Shown piece after piece: positions 17,073-25,797 of a stretch of 32,896 bases of DNA. The position numbers were made by a program, and so were the translations under genes. The notes under the pieces are model-generated. The model saw only the letters and a program-made list of their open reading frames with translations. It did not search any database and had not been told where the DNA came from. The stretch is taken from positions 1 through 32,896 of the forward strand of contig WFTL01000047.1 of assembly GCA_015485495.1 (NCBI GenBank), read 5' to 3'. Position 1 is the stretch's first letter. The number at the start of each line of letters is the position of its first letter. Source of the stretch: Planctomycetaceae bacterium (GTDB lineage: Bacteria > Planctomycetota > Planctomycetia > Planctomycetales > Planctomycetaceae).

Positions 17073-18761
17073 ATGCTGGACGGTTCCAACATTCTGCTCA
17101 TGCTGGCCATCGTTCTGGTGGCCGGCACGGTGTCCGGCCTGCTGGTACGCATGGTGGGCCTGCCGTCGGTCACGGGACAGATCGTGGCGGGCGTTCTGCT
17201 GGGGCCGTCGGTCGCCGGCGTGATGACTCTGCAGAATCTTCACGCTCTCGATCCGTTCGTCGATTTCGCTCTGGGCCTGATGGCCGTGGCTGTGGGCAGC
17301 CATCTGAATTTTCGACGCCTGCGCGTGGCCCGTCAGCGTCTGGCCATGCTGCTGCTGCTGGAATCCGTTCTGACGCCTCTGTTCGTGTTCGGCGGTCTGA
17401 TGCTGTTCGGTGACGTGTCCTGGTCCACCGCCCTGCTGCTGGCGACCATCGCCATCTCGACTGCTCCTGCGACTGTTCTGGCCATCGTACGGGAAACCGG
17501 GTCGCGCGGCCCTTTCGTGACGACTCTCGTAGCAGCCGTGGCTCTGAACAATCTGGCCTGCATCATTCTGTTCGAACTGTCCCGCACGATCGCCGGAATC
17601 GGAATGACACCGCCCGGCATGCAGGCGGCGCCGAATCTGTGGCTGCCGTTCAGTCAGATCGCGCAGAGCATCCTTCTGGGAGCGGGAATCGGGCTGGCTC
17701 TGATACTGACGACGCTGCGCATCGTGCGAACCGACCGTCTGACCGTTCTGTCTCTGATCGCCATTCTGCTGACGACCGGTCTCACAGAACAGCTCGGGCT
17801 GTCCGTCCTGCTGGCCTGTCTGACTCTGGGCATCACCATTGCCAACGTGACACCGGACCGTGAAGAAATCGGTCATCGGGTGTTCGAAAGCTTCGAATCG
17901 GCCATCTTCGCCGTATTTTTCGTGGTGGCCGGAATGGAACTCCATTTCGAATCCCTGACTCATGGGGGTGTTCTGGCCGGCATCTGTTTTGCCGGGCGAC
18001 TGAGCGGCAAGGTGCTGGCCGGATATCTGGGAATGACACTTGCCGGTGCGACACTGCGACTGCGTCGCTGGATCGGCATGGCACTCACGCCCCAGGCAGG
18101 TCTGGCCGTGGGACTCATGCTGCTGGTCACAGAAGACCCCGCGTTCGTGCAGATTCACGAACTGTTCCTGGCGGTGGTACTGGCGAGTGTCCTGATGAAT
18201 GAGATGGTCGGCCCGGTGCTCACCCGCATCGGCCTGAAGTATTCCGGCGATGTGGGCCGGGAACGCAGCCGCGTGCTCGATTTTCTGTCGGAACACAACA
18301 TCACAACCGATCTGCGGGGACCGGATAAGGAATCCGCTATTCGTCAGCTTGTGAAGCTGACAGTCGACGTGCACCAGATTCCCATGGATGTGGATTCCAT
18401 TATGGAATCCGTCCTGCAGGCGGAAGCCGCGGCCAGCAGCTGTGTGGGCAGCGGTCTGGCACTGCCTCACGCCCGGCTTCCGTTCGGAGATCGTGTGATT
18501 GGTGCCATGGGCATCAGCCGGGAGGGACTGCATCTGGACGCCCCGGACGGCCGTCCGGTCCACTGCATGGTGCTGATTCTGACCCCGACATCGATGCCGG
18601 AACGCCACCTCCAGGTGCTGCAGGCACTGGCCGCTTCGATCGGCCGCGATCGGGCCATTCAGCAGCAGCTTTACCACATCGATTCTCCGGCCCATGCGGA
18701 TGAACTGATTCACGCCGATCGCTATTTCGAAACCTGGAACGACTATCTGGACGACGACTGA
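17073..18761 (+). CDS. CPA2-type cation:proton antiporter fused to a PTS EIIA (fructose/nitrogen-type) domain
   Basis: Residues 1-390 hold about 12 membrane helices of a Na+(K+)/H+ exchanger: MLAIVLVAGTVSGLLVRMVGLP, then GQIVAGVLLGPS near residue 35, the hallmark of CPA2 antiporters, and FFVVAGMEL near 285. From about 405 to 545 a cytoplasmic EIIA type-2 domain follows (ESAIRQLVKLTVDV, GSGLALPHARLPFG, APDGRPVHCMVLILTP). His466 in ALPHAR sits at the phosphoacceptor position of fructose- and nitrogen-PTS EIIA proteins. The antiporter should move cations against protons in the inner membrane, and the EIIA part may tie its activity to PTS phosphorylation or simply sense state. No EI/HPr gene is nearby. 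Start ATG 17073; preceded by the larB-vsr terminator and followed by tal after 255 bases. Confidence 0.9.
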   Translation: MLDGSNILLMLAIVLVAGTVSGLLVRMVGLPSVTGQIVAGVLLGPSVAGVMTLQNLHALDPFVDFALGLMAVAVGSHLNFRRLRVARQRLAMLLLLESVLTPLFVFGGLMLFGDVSWSTALLLATIAISTAPATVLAIVRETGSRGPFVTTLVAAVALNNLACIILFELSRTIAGIGMTPPGMQAAPNLWLPFSQIAQSILLGAGIGLALILTTLRIVRTDRLTVLSLIAILLTTGLTEQLGLSVLLACLTLGITIANVTPDREEIGHRVFESFESAIFAVFFVVAGMELHFESLTHGGVLAGICFAGRLSGKVLAGYLGMTLAGATLRLRRWIGMALTPQAGLAVGLMLLVTEDPAFVQIHELFLAVVLASVLMNEMVGPVLTRIGLKYSGDVGRERSRVLDFLSEHNITTDLRGPDKESAIRQLVKLTVDVHQIPMDVDSIMESVLQAEAAASSCVGSGLALPHARLPFGDRVIGAMGISREGLHLDAPDGRPVHCMVLILTPTSMPERHLQVLQALAASIGRDRAIQQQLYHIDSPAHADELIHADRYFETWNDYLDDD

Positions 18762-19016
18762 AAATCCACCGGATGTCATCATTGTGTCTGCCGGAACCGC
18801 CCGTCTGCCAGAGAGACGGACGTCAGGAAGTTCGCCTGGCGGAACATGACGGCGGAACTTTCCGCAGCACTGTGATCGGTTCGTCGAGCCGGGCCGGAAG
18901 AAGCCCCTCCCGTCGGCCTCCCGTCGCAATTCGTGCATCGCACTCGCATTTTTCGCCAGCAGGTGAGACACTGTCGGCCAATCTGCCCGTCCGTCTGCTT
19001 TTCCGGAAAAGGAACG

Positions 19017-20012
19017 ATGTCCGCTCTGGATCAACTGAAACAGCATACGGTGATTGTCGCCGACACCGGTGACATCGATGCGATTGCCGCGCACCGGCCC
19101 CAGGATGCCACCACGAATCCGTCTCTGCTGTGGAAGGCCGTGCAGATGCCGCAGTATTCGGATCTGGTCGACACGGCCATCCAAAGCGCACAGCAGTCCG
19201 TTCAGGACGGCGATCGGCTGGTCGACGACATCGTCGATCGACTGGCCGTTGTTTTCGGATGCCGCATTCTGGACATCATTCCGGGACGCGTGTCGACCGA
19301 AGTGGATGCCCGCCTGAGTTTCCAGGAAGAGGCCACCGTGGAACGGGCCCGGCGAATCATCGAACTGTACGCGCAGAGCGGCATCGATCGAAACCGGATC
19401 CTCATCAAAATCGCCAGCACCTGGGAGGGAATCCGGGCGGCGGAGCGTCTGGAACGGGAAGGCATTCACTGCAATCTGACCCTGCTGTTCGGCTTCGGCC
19501 AGGCGGTGGCCTGTGCGGATGCAGGTGTGACACTGATCAGTCCGTTTGTGGGCCGCATTTACGACTGGTACCGAGCCCGTCAGGGGGGCGACGACATTCC
19601 TGCCGAATCCGACCCGGGAGTCGCATCGGTCACCCGCATCTACAACTATTTCAAAAAACACGGCTACGACACGCAGGTGATGGGCGCCAGCTTCCGGCAT
19701 ACCGGCCAGATCATTCGTCTGTGCGGCTGCGATCTGCTCACCATCTCCCCGGCGCTTCTGCAGGAACTGGCTGCATCCGATGACAGAGTGCCCCGCAGAC
19801 TGAGTGCGGAGGCGGCGGCCGCTATGGAGATTCCCGTCGTGCCGATGGATGAAGCCACCTTTCGCTGGATGCTCAACGAAGATGCCATGGCCACTGAAAA
19901 GCTCGCAGAGGGGATCCGCAGCTTCGCAGCCGATCTGGAACGACTGCGGGAATGGGTGAAAGAACGATGCCAGGCCTCTTCGCTGTCCGCTTCCGAAGCG
20001 AGCGGAACCTGA
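19017..20012 (+). CDS. tal: Transaldolase
   Basis: Transaldolase moves a dihydroxyacetone unit between sedoheptulose 7-phosphate and glyceraldehyde 3-phosphate in the non-oxidative pentose phosphate pathway. The 331-residue length is that of TalB-type enzymes. [13 protein letters not shown] near residue 29 is the first signature, [16 protein letters not shown] near 128 contains Lys131, the Schiff-base lysine, and [18 protein letters not shown] near 156 and [13 protein letters not shown] near 174 are the substrate-site segments. [11 protein letters not shown] near 223 is also typical. I chose ATG 19017 with AAAAGGA just before it; a longer in-frame start at 18933 adds no family sequence. It precedes kdsB, which uses the C8 sugar KDO derived from pentose phosphates; a metabolic link is possible, not shown. 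Confidence 0.96.
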   Translation: MSALDQLKQHTVIVADTGDIDAIAAHRPQDATTNPSLLWKAVQMPQYSDLVDTAIQSAQQSVQDGDRLVDDIVDRLAVVFGCRILDIIPGRVSTEVDARLSFQEEATVERARRIIELYAQSGIDRNRILIKIASTWEGIRAAERLEREGIHCNLTLLFGFGQAVACADAGVTLISPFVGRIYDWYRARQGGDDIPAESDPGVASVTRIYNYFKKHGYDTQVMGASFRHTGQIIRLCGCDLLTISPALLQELAASDDRVPRRLSAEAAAAMEIPVVPMDEATFRWMLNEDAMATEKLAEGIRSFAADLERLREWVKERCQASSLSASEASGT

Positions 20013-20096
20013 CGTGTCTGCTGCCAGGAAAGTCCTGCTGCCGGGGAGTGCTCCGGAAGAAATCACCGGCTGTCCGTCTGCCATCCTGTTGTACAC

Positions 20097-20849
20097 ATGA
20101 AAACCATCGGACTGATTCCCGCTCGCCTGCATTCCACCCGTCTTCCCGGCAAGCTGCTGCTGGCCGAAACGGGACAGCCGCTGCTGCAGCACACCTGGGA
20201 AACGGCTCTGCGCTGCCCGGTGCTCAGCGAAGTCATCATTGCCACCGACAGCGATGAAATCGCAGCGGCTGTCGAGGCATTCGGCGGCCGGGTGGAACGC
20301 ACGGGCGATCATCCCAGCGGAACAGACCGCATTGCGGAAGTCGTCCGTCGGTGCAGCACGGACGCGGACATCGTCGTGAACATACAGGGCGATGAACCGG
20401 AACTGGAACCGGACACGATCACACAGATGGTGCGTCGTCTGGAACAGTCTGACTGTGACATGGCCACGGCCGCGACTCCTCTGCGCAGTGCCCAGGCCGT
20501 CCGGGATCCGTCCTGCGTCAAGGTGGTTCTCAACGACCGCGGCGAAGCGATGTACTTCAGCCGCGCACCGATTCCTCATCCGCGGGACTGCAGTCTGGAG
20601 GACACTCTGGCCGATCAGCCGGACCGTTTTCTGCTGCATCTGGGAATGTATGCGTACCGGCGCGACTTCCTGATCCGCCTGACTCAGATGCCGCCCGGTG
20701 ATCTGGAACAGGTGGAAAAACTGGAACAGCTCCGGGCTCTGCAGGCCGGGGCCCGGATCGCCGTGGTGCTGGTCCCGGAAGCCACTGTCGGAATCGACAC
20801 CGCCGACGACTATCGTGCGTTTGTTGGCCGCATGACCGGGGCCGACTGA
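20097..20849 (+). CDS. kdsB: 3-deoxy-manno-octulosonate cytidylyltransferase (CMP-KDO synthetase)
   Basis: KdsB activates KDO with CTP to CMP-KDO for lipopolysaccharide inner-core assembly. The 250-residue protein has the classic start IPARLHSTRLPGK at residues 7-19, the nucleotide-binding loop, EVIIATDSDEI, HPSGTDRIAEVV near 77, NIQGDEPELEPDTI near 99 with the metal-binding Asp, CVKVVLNDRGEAMYFSRAPIP, and LHLGMYAYRRDFL near 187. ATG 20097 gives the family length. Its presence indicates a Gram-negative envelope with KDO-containing lipopolysaccharide. The tal gene ends 84 bases upstream and a candidate terminator follows the stop codon. Confidence 0.97.
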   Translation: MKTIGLIPARLHSTRLPGKLLLAETGQPLLQHTWETALRCPVLSEVIIATDSDEIAAAVEAFGGRVERTGDHPSGTDRIAEVVRRCSTDADIVVNIQGDEPELEPDTITQMVRRLEQSDCDMATAATPLRSAQAVRDPSCVKVVLNDRGEAMYFSRAPIPHPRDCSLEDTLADQPDRFLLHLGMYAYRRDFLIRLTQMPPGDLEQVEKLEQLRALQAGARIAVVLVPEATVGIDTADDYRAFVGRMTGAD

Positions 20850-20866
20850 GTCAACAGAAATCGGGG

Positions 20867-20907
20867 CGACAGGCTGCGGATGTCCGATCGTGATCGCCTG
20901 TTGTTTT
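20867..20907 (+). terminator. Candidate intrinsic terminator after kdsB
   Basis: CGACAGGC (20867-20874) can pair with GCCTGTTG (20896-20903), including one G-T pair, and TTTT follows at 20904-20907. The 21-base loop is long. Position 17 bases after the stop fits transcript end. Confidence 0.42.
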
Positions 20908-21120
20908 CGGGCAACACGCGATCTTCGACGGAAAGAACAAAACGGCGTTGTGTCGTCCTGACCGTTCCGTACAAAACACAGCTTTCCCGTGTGTCGAATT
21001 CGCCCGCACGTGTCCTGCCGGTTTCCGAAATCCGCGTCCGTCGGGACAGCGGAACCGGAAAGCGGAATGCGGGGCACCGTCCCCCCCCACCCTGTCCGCC
21101 GGCAGTCCGGTACAAAAACC

Positions 21121-21768
21121 ATGGAAACGGATCTGATCTCACAGCTTCCTCGCAACGGCCTGTTCTATCTGGCCTGCCGGGTGGCATTCGTTCGTCTGCT
21201 GGACCTGCTGCTGCAGGAATTCACGGAACCGGACGTTCTCCAGGAACGCGGCGGCTATCTGGATCGCGTGCCGCTCCTGAAGGGAACTGCCCTCCATGTG
21301 CAGCTTGAACGCCTGCTGAAAACCTGGCAGATTCTGCGATGCGGTGAATCCTCTGAGCTGACACTGGAAGAACAGGTCATCTGTTTCGCGGTGACCGACG
21401 AACTGACGGAAGTGGCCGAATCGAACGACCGGTCGCTGCTCCGACGAGCCTCCCAGGGGCCGCGGAGGGTCGACGAAGGACCGCTTCTGTGGCTTCCTTC
21501 CCGGGTGCGTCTGCTGCAGATCACCCTGCCTCTGGTGCCGCAGGCCGCCGTTCTGCAGGTGGAGTCGGGAATCGCCGCAGACGATCTCCTTTCCGTTCGC
21601 TGCGCCGGCGGGGCCGCTGAGGAAGATCTGGACGCACTGCTGGGGCTGCTGGGCCGCTGGCGTGTGTCATCCCGACTGTTCCATGACGCCGAAGGCCTGC
21701 TGACGCACGATGAGCTGGACATCGTGCGCGGGCTGTTCCGGGAACAGCCCGGACTCATCCTGAACTGA
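21121..21768 (+). CDS. Hypothetical protein, mostly helical, unrecognised
   Basis: I do not recognise this 215-residue protein. It begins METDLISQLPRNGLFYLACRVAFVRLLDLLL, is rich in Leu, Glu and Arg, has no signal peptide, clear membrane span or known motif, and is predicted to be mainly helical with an amphipathic Leu-rich pattern. A possible cytoplasmic soluble role is all that can be inferred. ATG 21121 is chosen because the protein-like composition starts there; the same frame is open upstream to 20989 but that part looks like non-coding sequence. No Shine-Dalgarno is obvious. It sits 271 bases after kdsB and converges on the operon of the Kelch gene with 64 bases between stops. Confidence 0.65.
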   Translation: METDLISQLPRNGLFYLACRVAFVRLLDLLLQEFTEPDVLQERGGYLDRVPLLKGTALHVQLERLLKTWQILRCGESSELTLEEQVICFAVTDELTEVAESNDRSLLRRASQGPRRVDEGPLLWLPSRVRLLQITLPLVPQAAVLQVESGIAADDLLSVRCAGGAAEEDLDALLGLLGRWRVSSRLFHDAEGLLTHDELDIVRGLFREQPGLILN

Positions 21769-21832
21769 CGCTGCATCACCAGCGGCCGCCACGTTGGTGG
21801 AATTCGTGTACAGGGGACAGGCCGTCCGTTCG

Positions 21833-23029
21833 TCAGTCGTCTTCGGTCATTCCATTCCAGTCCGGAGGCAGTTTCAGAACCCAGACGTCGCTGGTCAGAG
21901 GTCGTGCATGTCCGCCGGCGATCCAAAGCGCATCGTCGAATACGAATGCCGAATGTTCGTGCCGGGCCTTCCACTGCGTTCTGGTTCTCAGTTGCTTCCA
22001 GCGTTTTCCATCCCGCGAAAACCACGCGTCACCGTGATTTTCGGACGGATCTCCGGACCAGCCGCCCAGAACCCACAGGAAACCTCGATACGCCACGCTG
22101 GAAAACCAAAGGCGCGGATGCCAGGGCGCCGCACTGGTCTCCTGTCGCCACTTCCGTCCGTCGGGCGAACTCCACACGTCGCTGACGGCGTGATACTCCG
22201 GAACGTAGTTTCCGCCGCCCAGTACGTACATGCGATCGTTCAGCACGACCGCCTGATGGTAGGCCCGGGGCGACCAGGGAGCCGTTTTCGCCATCTGCTG
22301 CCACACGCGTCCATCGGACGAAGCCCACACATCGTTTCGCAGGCTGCTGCCATCACCGAAGTAATAGTTTTCTGTTCCTCCCAGAATCCACATCCGATCA
22401 CGGAAGACGACCGCTCCGGCAGCCAGCCGCGGAGACCAGCCGGCCTGCGCGGTTTCTTCCTTCCAGTGGACACCGTCTTCAGAAGACCAGACCGAATTCG
22501 ACGCGGAATGCCCCGGCAGACGTCCATTGTACCAGCCGCCCATCATCCACATCCGCCCGCCGAATGTCAGGGACATCGACAGATCGCTGTGTTTCCAGGG
22601 AGCCTCTTTCGTCACCTGCTGCCAGTGCACGCCGTCCGAAGAACTCCACACGTCCCGCGGCGGCGCTTCCCACGAAGTCATCCAGCCTCCCAGAATCCAC
22701 AGCCGATCGCCGAACACGAGTTCTCCCTGGGAATCGCGCGGCGACCATCCGGCTGCCGCCGTCACCTGCTGCCAGTCGATGGTCTCGTCGACCGCTGCTG
22801 ACCGATCTGCCGCCCGCGTCGATTCGCCGGACGGAATTCCCGCCAGCAGCACCGCACAAAACATGATCACCAGGCCGCTCGGACAAAGGTTCCTGGTGCA
22901 GCGAAGGGCACCGACTGACAAACCGACTGACAACCTGTGCAGAAGACGGGGCCGGAGATGCTTTGCGGGGGCGGCCGCAGAGAGCGTCTGGGGCGTTCCT
23001 GGTCGCATGATGTTGCGTATGAGAGGCAT
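21833..23029 (-). CDS. Secreted Kelch-repeat beta-propeller, last gene of the Idr-like operon
   Basis: The 398-residue protein has an unusually long basic N-terminus followed by a hydrophobic stretch (LVIMFCAVLLAGIPSG, near residue 52), so export by a signal peptide is likely. The rest consists of about six repeats of the form APW-x-PR, then V-x-x-DR-x-W-x-LGG, then DVWSSxDGxxWxxxT, a Kelch-type motif with conserved Gly-Gly and Trp. It should fold as a six-bladed propeller in the periplasm or outside. Start ATG 23029 has an AGGA eight to nine bases upstream. It lies 40 bases after the idrA-like gene on the same strand, so it is probably cotranscribed. No role in oxyanion reduction is known to me; a scaffold or sugar-binding function is conceivable. 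Confidence 0.83.
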   Translation of the reverse strand: MPLIRNIMRPGTPQTLSAAAPAKHLRPRLLHRLSVGLSVGALRCTRNLCPSGLVIMFCAVLLAGIPSGESTRAADRSAAVDETIDWQQVTAAAGWSPRDSQGELVFGDRLWILGGWMTSWEAPPRDVWSSSDGVHWQQVTKEAPWKHSDLSMSLTFGGRMWMMGGWYNGRLPGHSASNSVWSSEDGVHWKEETAQAGWSPRLAAGAVVFRDRMWILGGTENYYFGDGSSLRNDVWASSDGRVWQQMAKTAPWSPRAYHQAVVLNDRMYVLGGGNYVPEYHAVSDVWSSPDGRKWRQETSAAPWHPRLWFSSVAYRGFLWVLGGWSGDPSENHGDAWFSRDGKRWKQLRTRTQWKARHEHSAFVFDDALWIAGGHARPLTSDVWVLKLPPDWNGMTEDD

Positions 23030-23069
23030 GGAAACAGTTCCTGATGGCCGGAACGGCCGTGACGGGATT

Positions 23070-25784
23070 TCACATGATGTCGCGCTGCCGAAAACTCATC
23101 TGCTTCAGGTCATGCTTCAGCGGTGATTCCGAAAGACGCGTCACACGGCCCTTTCCAAGTTTGAAACGGTAGCGATTCGTGATGGGGTCCGGAACCCGAT
23201 GGACGACGCTGTTGGGAGGCTGCGTGGCGTTCAGCGCATTACTCCAGACAACTCCCGGCCGGATGGCGGTCGTCACGATGGCCACGCCTTCATACCGGCC
23301 GGTGCCGATGCGAATCTGTCCGGCGTTCATCAGCCCGCTGAAACTCTGACTGCCCTTCTCGACTCCCACGAAGCCGCCGGTCTGAATGAGAACATCCCGG
23401 TTTTCCACAGCGACCAGATCACCGGTTTCGATGCCCCGGGGCTGAGCGTCATCGGGATGGATCTCCACGAACTGCATCGGCCAGCGGTCGCGCAGGTACT
23501 TTGTTCTCAGAGCATCGAAGCCGGTCTGCCAGATTTCGTTGATCCGCCCCATGGTGACCCACAGTTCATCGCCCTGCGGACGAATCCGTTCATAGAAATC
23601 CGAAAACTCCTCCCAGGGGGTTTTGTGGAGCAGTCCTTTGCCGCTGTGCGAACGAAAGGCACTCAGCCATTTCATGTGAACGGTCGGCCCTTCCGGCTGT
23701 CCGAAGTCGGTCTCGGCATCGTGCAGCCGCTTCGTCCCGATGATGGCTCCCGCCACCGACGGATCATCCACATAACCGGCGTAGTCGCGGTACGCCTGCG
23801 ATTCCGTCAGGGTTCGGCGCCAGCGGACAGGAGTCTGAATGCCGGTTGTTCCCAGGCGTCGCAAAAGCTCATGTCCGGTCAGGCCCATCCGGTGCGCGTA
23901 CACGACCAGCGGGTGATAATTGAGAATGCTGCGTCGGCCGGAACGCGCCGCCTGATCGAAGACGTCACTGCCGGATTTCCATTCGTAGTCGCGAAATCCC
24001 ATTTTCTGAGCGAACTGAGAAATGATCCACCAGTCCGGCCGGGCTTCACCAGGAGGATCACAGAACTTCGGATACAGTCTCAGCCGACGTTCCCCGTTGC
24101 AGCGGGTGAAATCGTCTTCTCCCCAGGTGGCTGCCGGCAGCACCAGATCGGCAAATTCCGTCCCGATGGGTGCCACGGGATAGATGTCCTGATGCACCAC
24201 CACCATTCCGCCCGAATCCACGCGTCGCTTCAGGCTCTGCACGGCCTGGGCGACTCTGGCGGACGTGATCTGATGGTCCGATCCGCGGGTGAGGCGGCGG
24301 AAGGTGTCCATGAGTTCCTGGCTGGCGGCCATCGCCTGTGTCCAGGTGGTGCCGATCACCCAGGCGAAACGCAGGTGGCCCGATTCGACCCAGCGGTCCA
24401 GGTCGATTTCCTTTCGGCGCCGGCCCACCTGCTTTTCGGGAGAAAACACTCGCGGATACGCTTCGGCTCCATACCATCCGCGCTGGTGCCCGCCCATCCG
24501 CGAAACGACTCTTCCGGGACGATTCCCGGCACCGCACAAAAGAGCCAGACTGGAGTAACTGGCCGTGTTCAGGTAGTTGTTGCTCCAGTAGTTGCCTTTC
24601 TCCAGAGCGAACGATGCTTTGGGCCGGCGACCGTCGACGGGCCGGGCGATCATTTCCGCCGCCGCCAGAATCTTTTTCGCCGGTATGCCCGTGACCGATG
24701 CTGCTGAGGACAGTTCCGCGTCCGGATTGTTCAGGATCCAGTCCCGGTATTCCTCGAAGGACGCTCCGAACCGTCCCCACGTCGTGCGCCACTGCCACGG
24801 TGTGTTCCGTGTGCCGCGTCCGAATCCCGAATCGATCTCCCAGCGGCCGGCGATCCATCGATCGATGAATTCGGTGTCTTCCCAGCCGTTCTCCAGAATG
24901 ATGCGAGCCAGAGCCAGATGGAGGATCGTATCGGTGCCGGGAATGATCTGCAGAAACAGGCCGCCGCTGGCTTCGGCCCAGGCGACTCCCGTGGTTCGCC
25001 GCGGCAGCACATAGATGTGGCGGATTCCCGGACGCATCATCCATTCCGTCCAGGCCACGGTTTTCGTTTCGTACGGATCGGTTCCGGAAAAGAAGATCAC
25101 GTCTGCCTGCGACCAGTCGTCATAAGACGCGCTGAACGGCACGATGCCGGCATCATCCAGACCGGCGGTGTCGTTGCCCGGTCCGGGTTTGTCATGAGGA
25201 GCCCAGGCGGGTGTCTGAATCGTTTCGAATGCCAGACGGGAAATGGCCCACGTGTTTTCAAAGAACTGATACGAGTACGTCTTCATTCCCCAGGCCGACC
25301 GGCCATGCCGGTCCAGCACGTAGCGGCTGATCTGAGCGAGAATGTCGATGGCGTCGTCCCAGGAAATCGGCCGGAGCTTTCCGTGCACACGCAGCAGCGG
25401 GCGGGTCAGGCGATCCTGCGTGGCCCCTTCCGGATCCCATGGTTTCTGAGCCAGACAGCCACCGCGGATCGAATGATTTCCACCAGGGTTCACCACGGTC
25501 GCATCAGGATCCGGAAGGACCACCAGGTGATGGCGCCGGCCGTCCACCATGCAGTGACCGTGCTGATTGGGGCTGATCCAGCGGCCGGACGCTTCGTCCA
25601 CCGGATAATCGACTCCCAATGCATTCTCAGCGGCTGCCGGGCCTCCCTGAGTCCCTTCCGGCCACACCCAGACGCGGTAACCGCAGCCCACGATGCAGTA
25701 ATCACAGGCCGTGGACACACTGACCGCATCCGGCGGAGGCAGCGGAACGGAATCGGGAAGGACCGAATCATCCTGGCGGGACAT
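23070..25784 (-). CDS. idrA: AioA/IdrA-type molybdopterin oxidoreductase large subunit (candidate iodate reductase)
   Basis: A 904-residue enzyme of the DMSO-reductase superfamily that should carry Mo-bis-molybdopterin guanine dinucleotide and an iron-sulfur cluster. Cys27, Cys30, Cys34 and Ser105 give exactly CX2CX3CX70S, the 3Fe-4S motif of arsenite oxidase AioA and iodate reductase IdrA. Further family segments are TPAWAPHDKPGPGND near residue 191, SGTDPYETKT near 233, SRMGGHQRGW near 428 and TEFADLVLPAATW near 570. His197, Arg429 and His433 match substrate-site residues of AioA, but AioA's Glu is Asp205 here and the HQEG motif reads HQRG. No signal peptide: export presumably rides on the Tat signal of the Rieske partner 13 bases upstream. 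The nearby peroxidases favour IdrA over AioA. ATG 25784 avoids overlap with the Rieske gene. Confidence 0.85.
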   Translation of the reverse strand: MSRQDDSVLPDSVPLPPPDAVSVSTACDYCIVGCGYRVWVWPEGTQGGPAAAENALGVDYPVDEASGRWISPNQHGHCMVDGRRHHLVVLPDPDATVVNPGGNHSIRGGCLAQKPWDPEGATQDRLTRPLLRVHGKLRPISWDDAIDILAQISRYVLDRHGRSAWGMKTYSYQFFENTWAISRLAFETIQTPAWAPHDKPGPGNDTAGLDDAGIVPFSASYDDWSQADVIFFSGTDPYETKTVAWTEWMMRPGIRHIYVLPRRTTGVAWAEASGGLFLQIIPGTDTILHLALARIILENGWEDTEFIDRWIAGRWEIDSGFGRGTRNTPWQWRTTWGRFGASFEEYRDWILNNPDAELSSAASVTGIPAKKILAAAEMIARPVDGRRPKASFALEKGNYWSNNYLNTASYSSLALLCGAGNRPGRVVSRMGGHQRGWYGAEAYPRVFSPEKQVGRRRKEIDLDRWVESGHLRFAWVIGTTWTQAMAASQELMDTFRRLTRGSDHQITSARVAQAVQSLKRRVDSGGMVVVHQDIYPVAPIGTEFADLVLPAATWGEDDFTRCNGERRLRLYPKFCDPPGEARPDWWIISQFAQKMGFRDYEWKSGSDVFDQAARSGRRSILNYHPLVVYAHRMGLTGHELLRRLGTTGIQTPVRWRRTLTESQAYRDYAGYVDDPSVAGAIIGTKRLHDAETDFGQPEGPTVHMKWLSAFRSHSGKGLLHKTPWEEFSDFYERIRPQGDELWVTMGRINEIWQTGFDALRTKYLRDRWPMQFVEIHPDDAQPRGIETGDLVAVENRDVLIQTGGFVGVEKGSQSFSGLMNAGQIRIGTGRYEGVAIVTTAIRPGVVWSNALNATQPPNSVVHRVPDPITNRYRFKLGKGRVTRLSESPLKHDLKQMSFRQRDIM

Positions 25785-25797
25785 CAGATGCAGTCTT

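Noticed and set aside
16974-21155. A 1393-codon open frame on the minus strand across antiporter, tal and kdsB
   Set aside because: It lies exactly codon-to-codon opposite three convincing genes that share one frame. In this register a stop needs a TTA, CTA or TCA codon on the sense strand, and these are rare here, so the frame stays open. Its product is His/Gln-rich without any known domain.
23070-25784. Plain arsenite oxidase (aioA) as the label for the large subunit
   Set aside because: Family and cluster motif fit, but two di-heme peroxidases in the operon and the Glu-to-Asp and HQEG-to-HQRG changes fit the Idr type better. It stays the main alternative.
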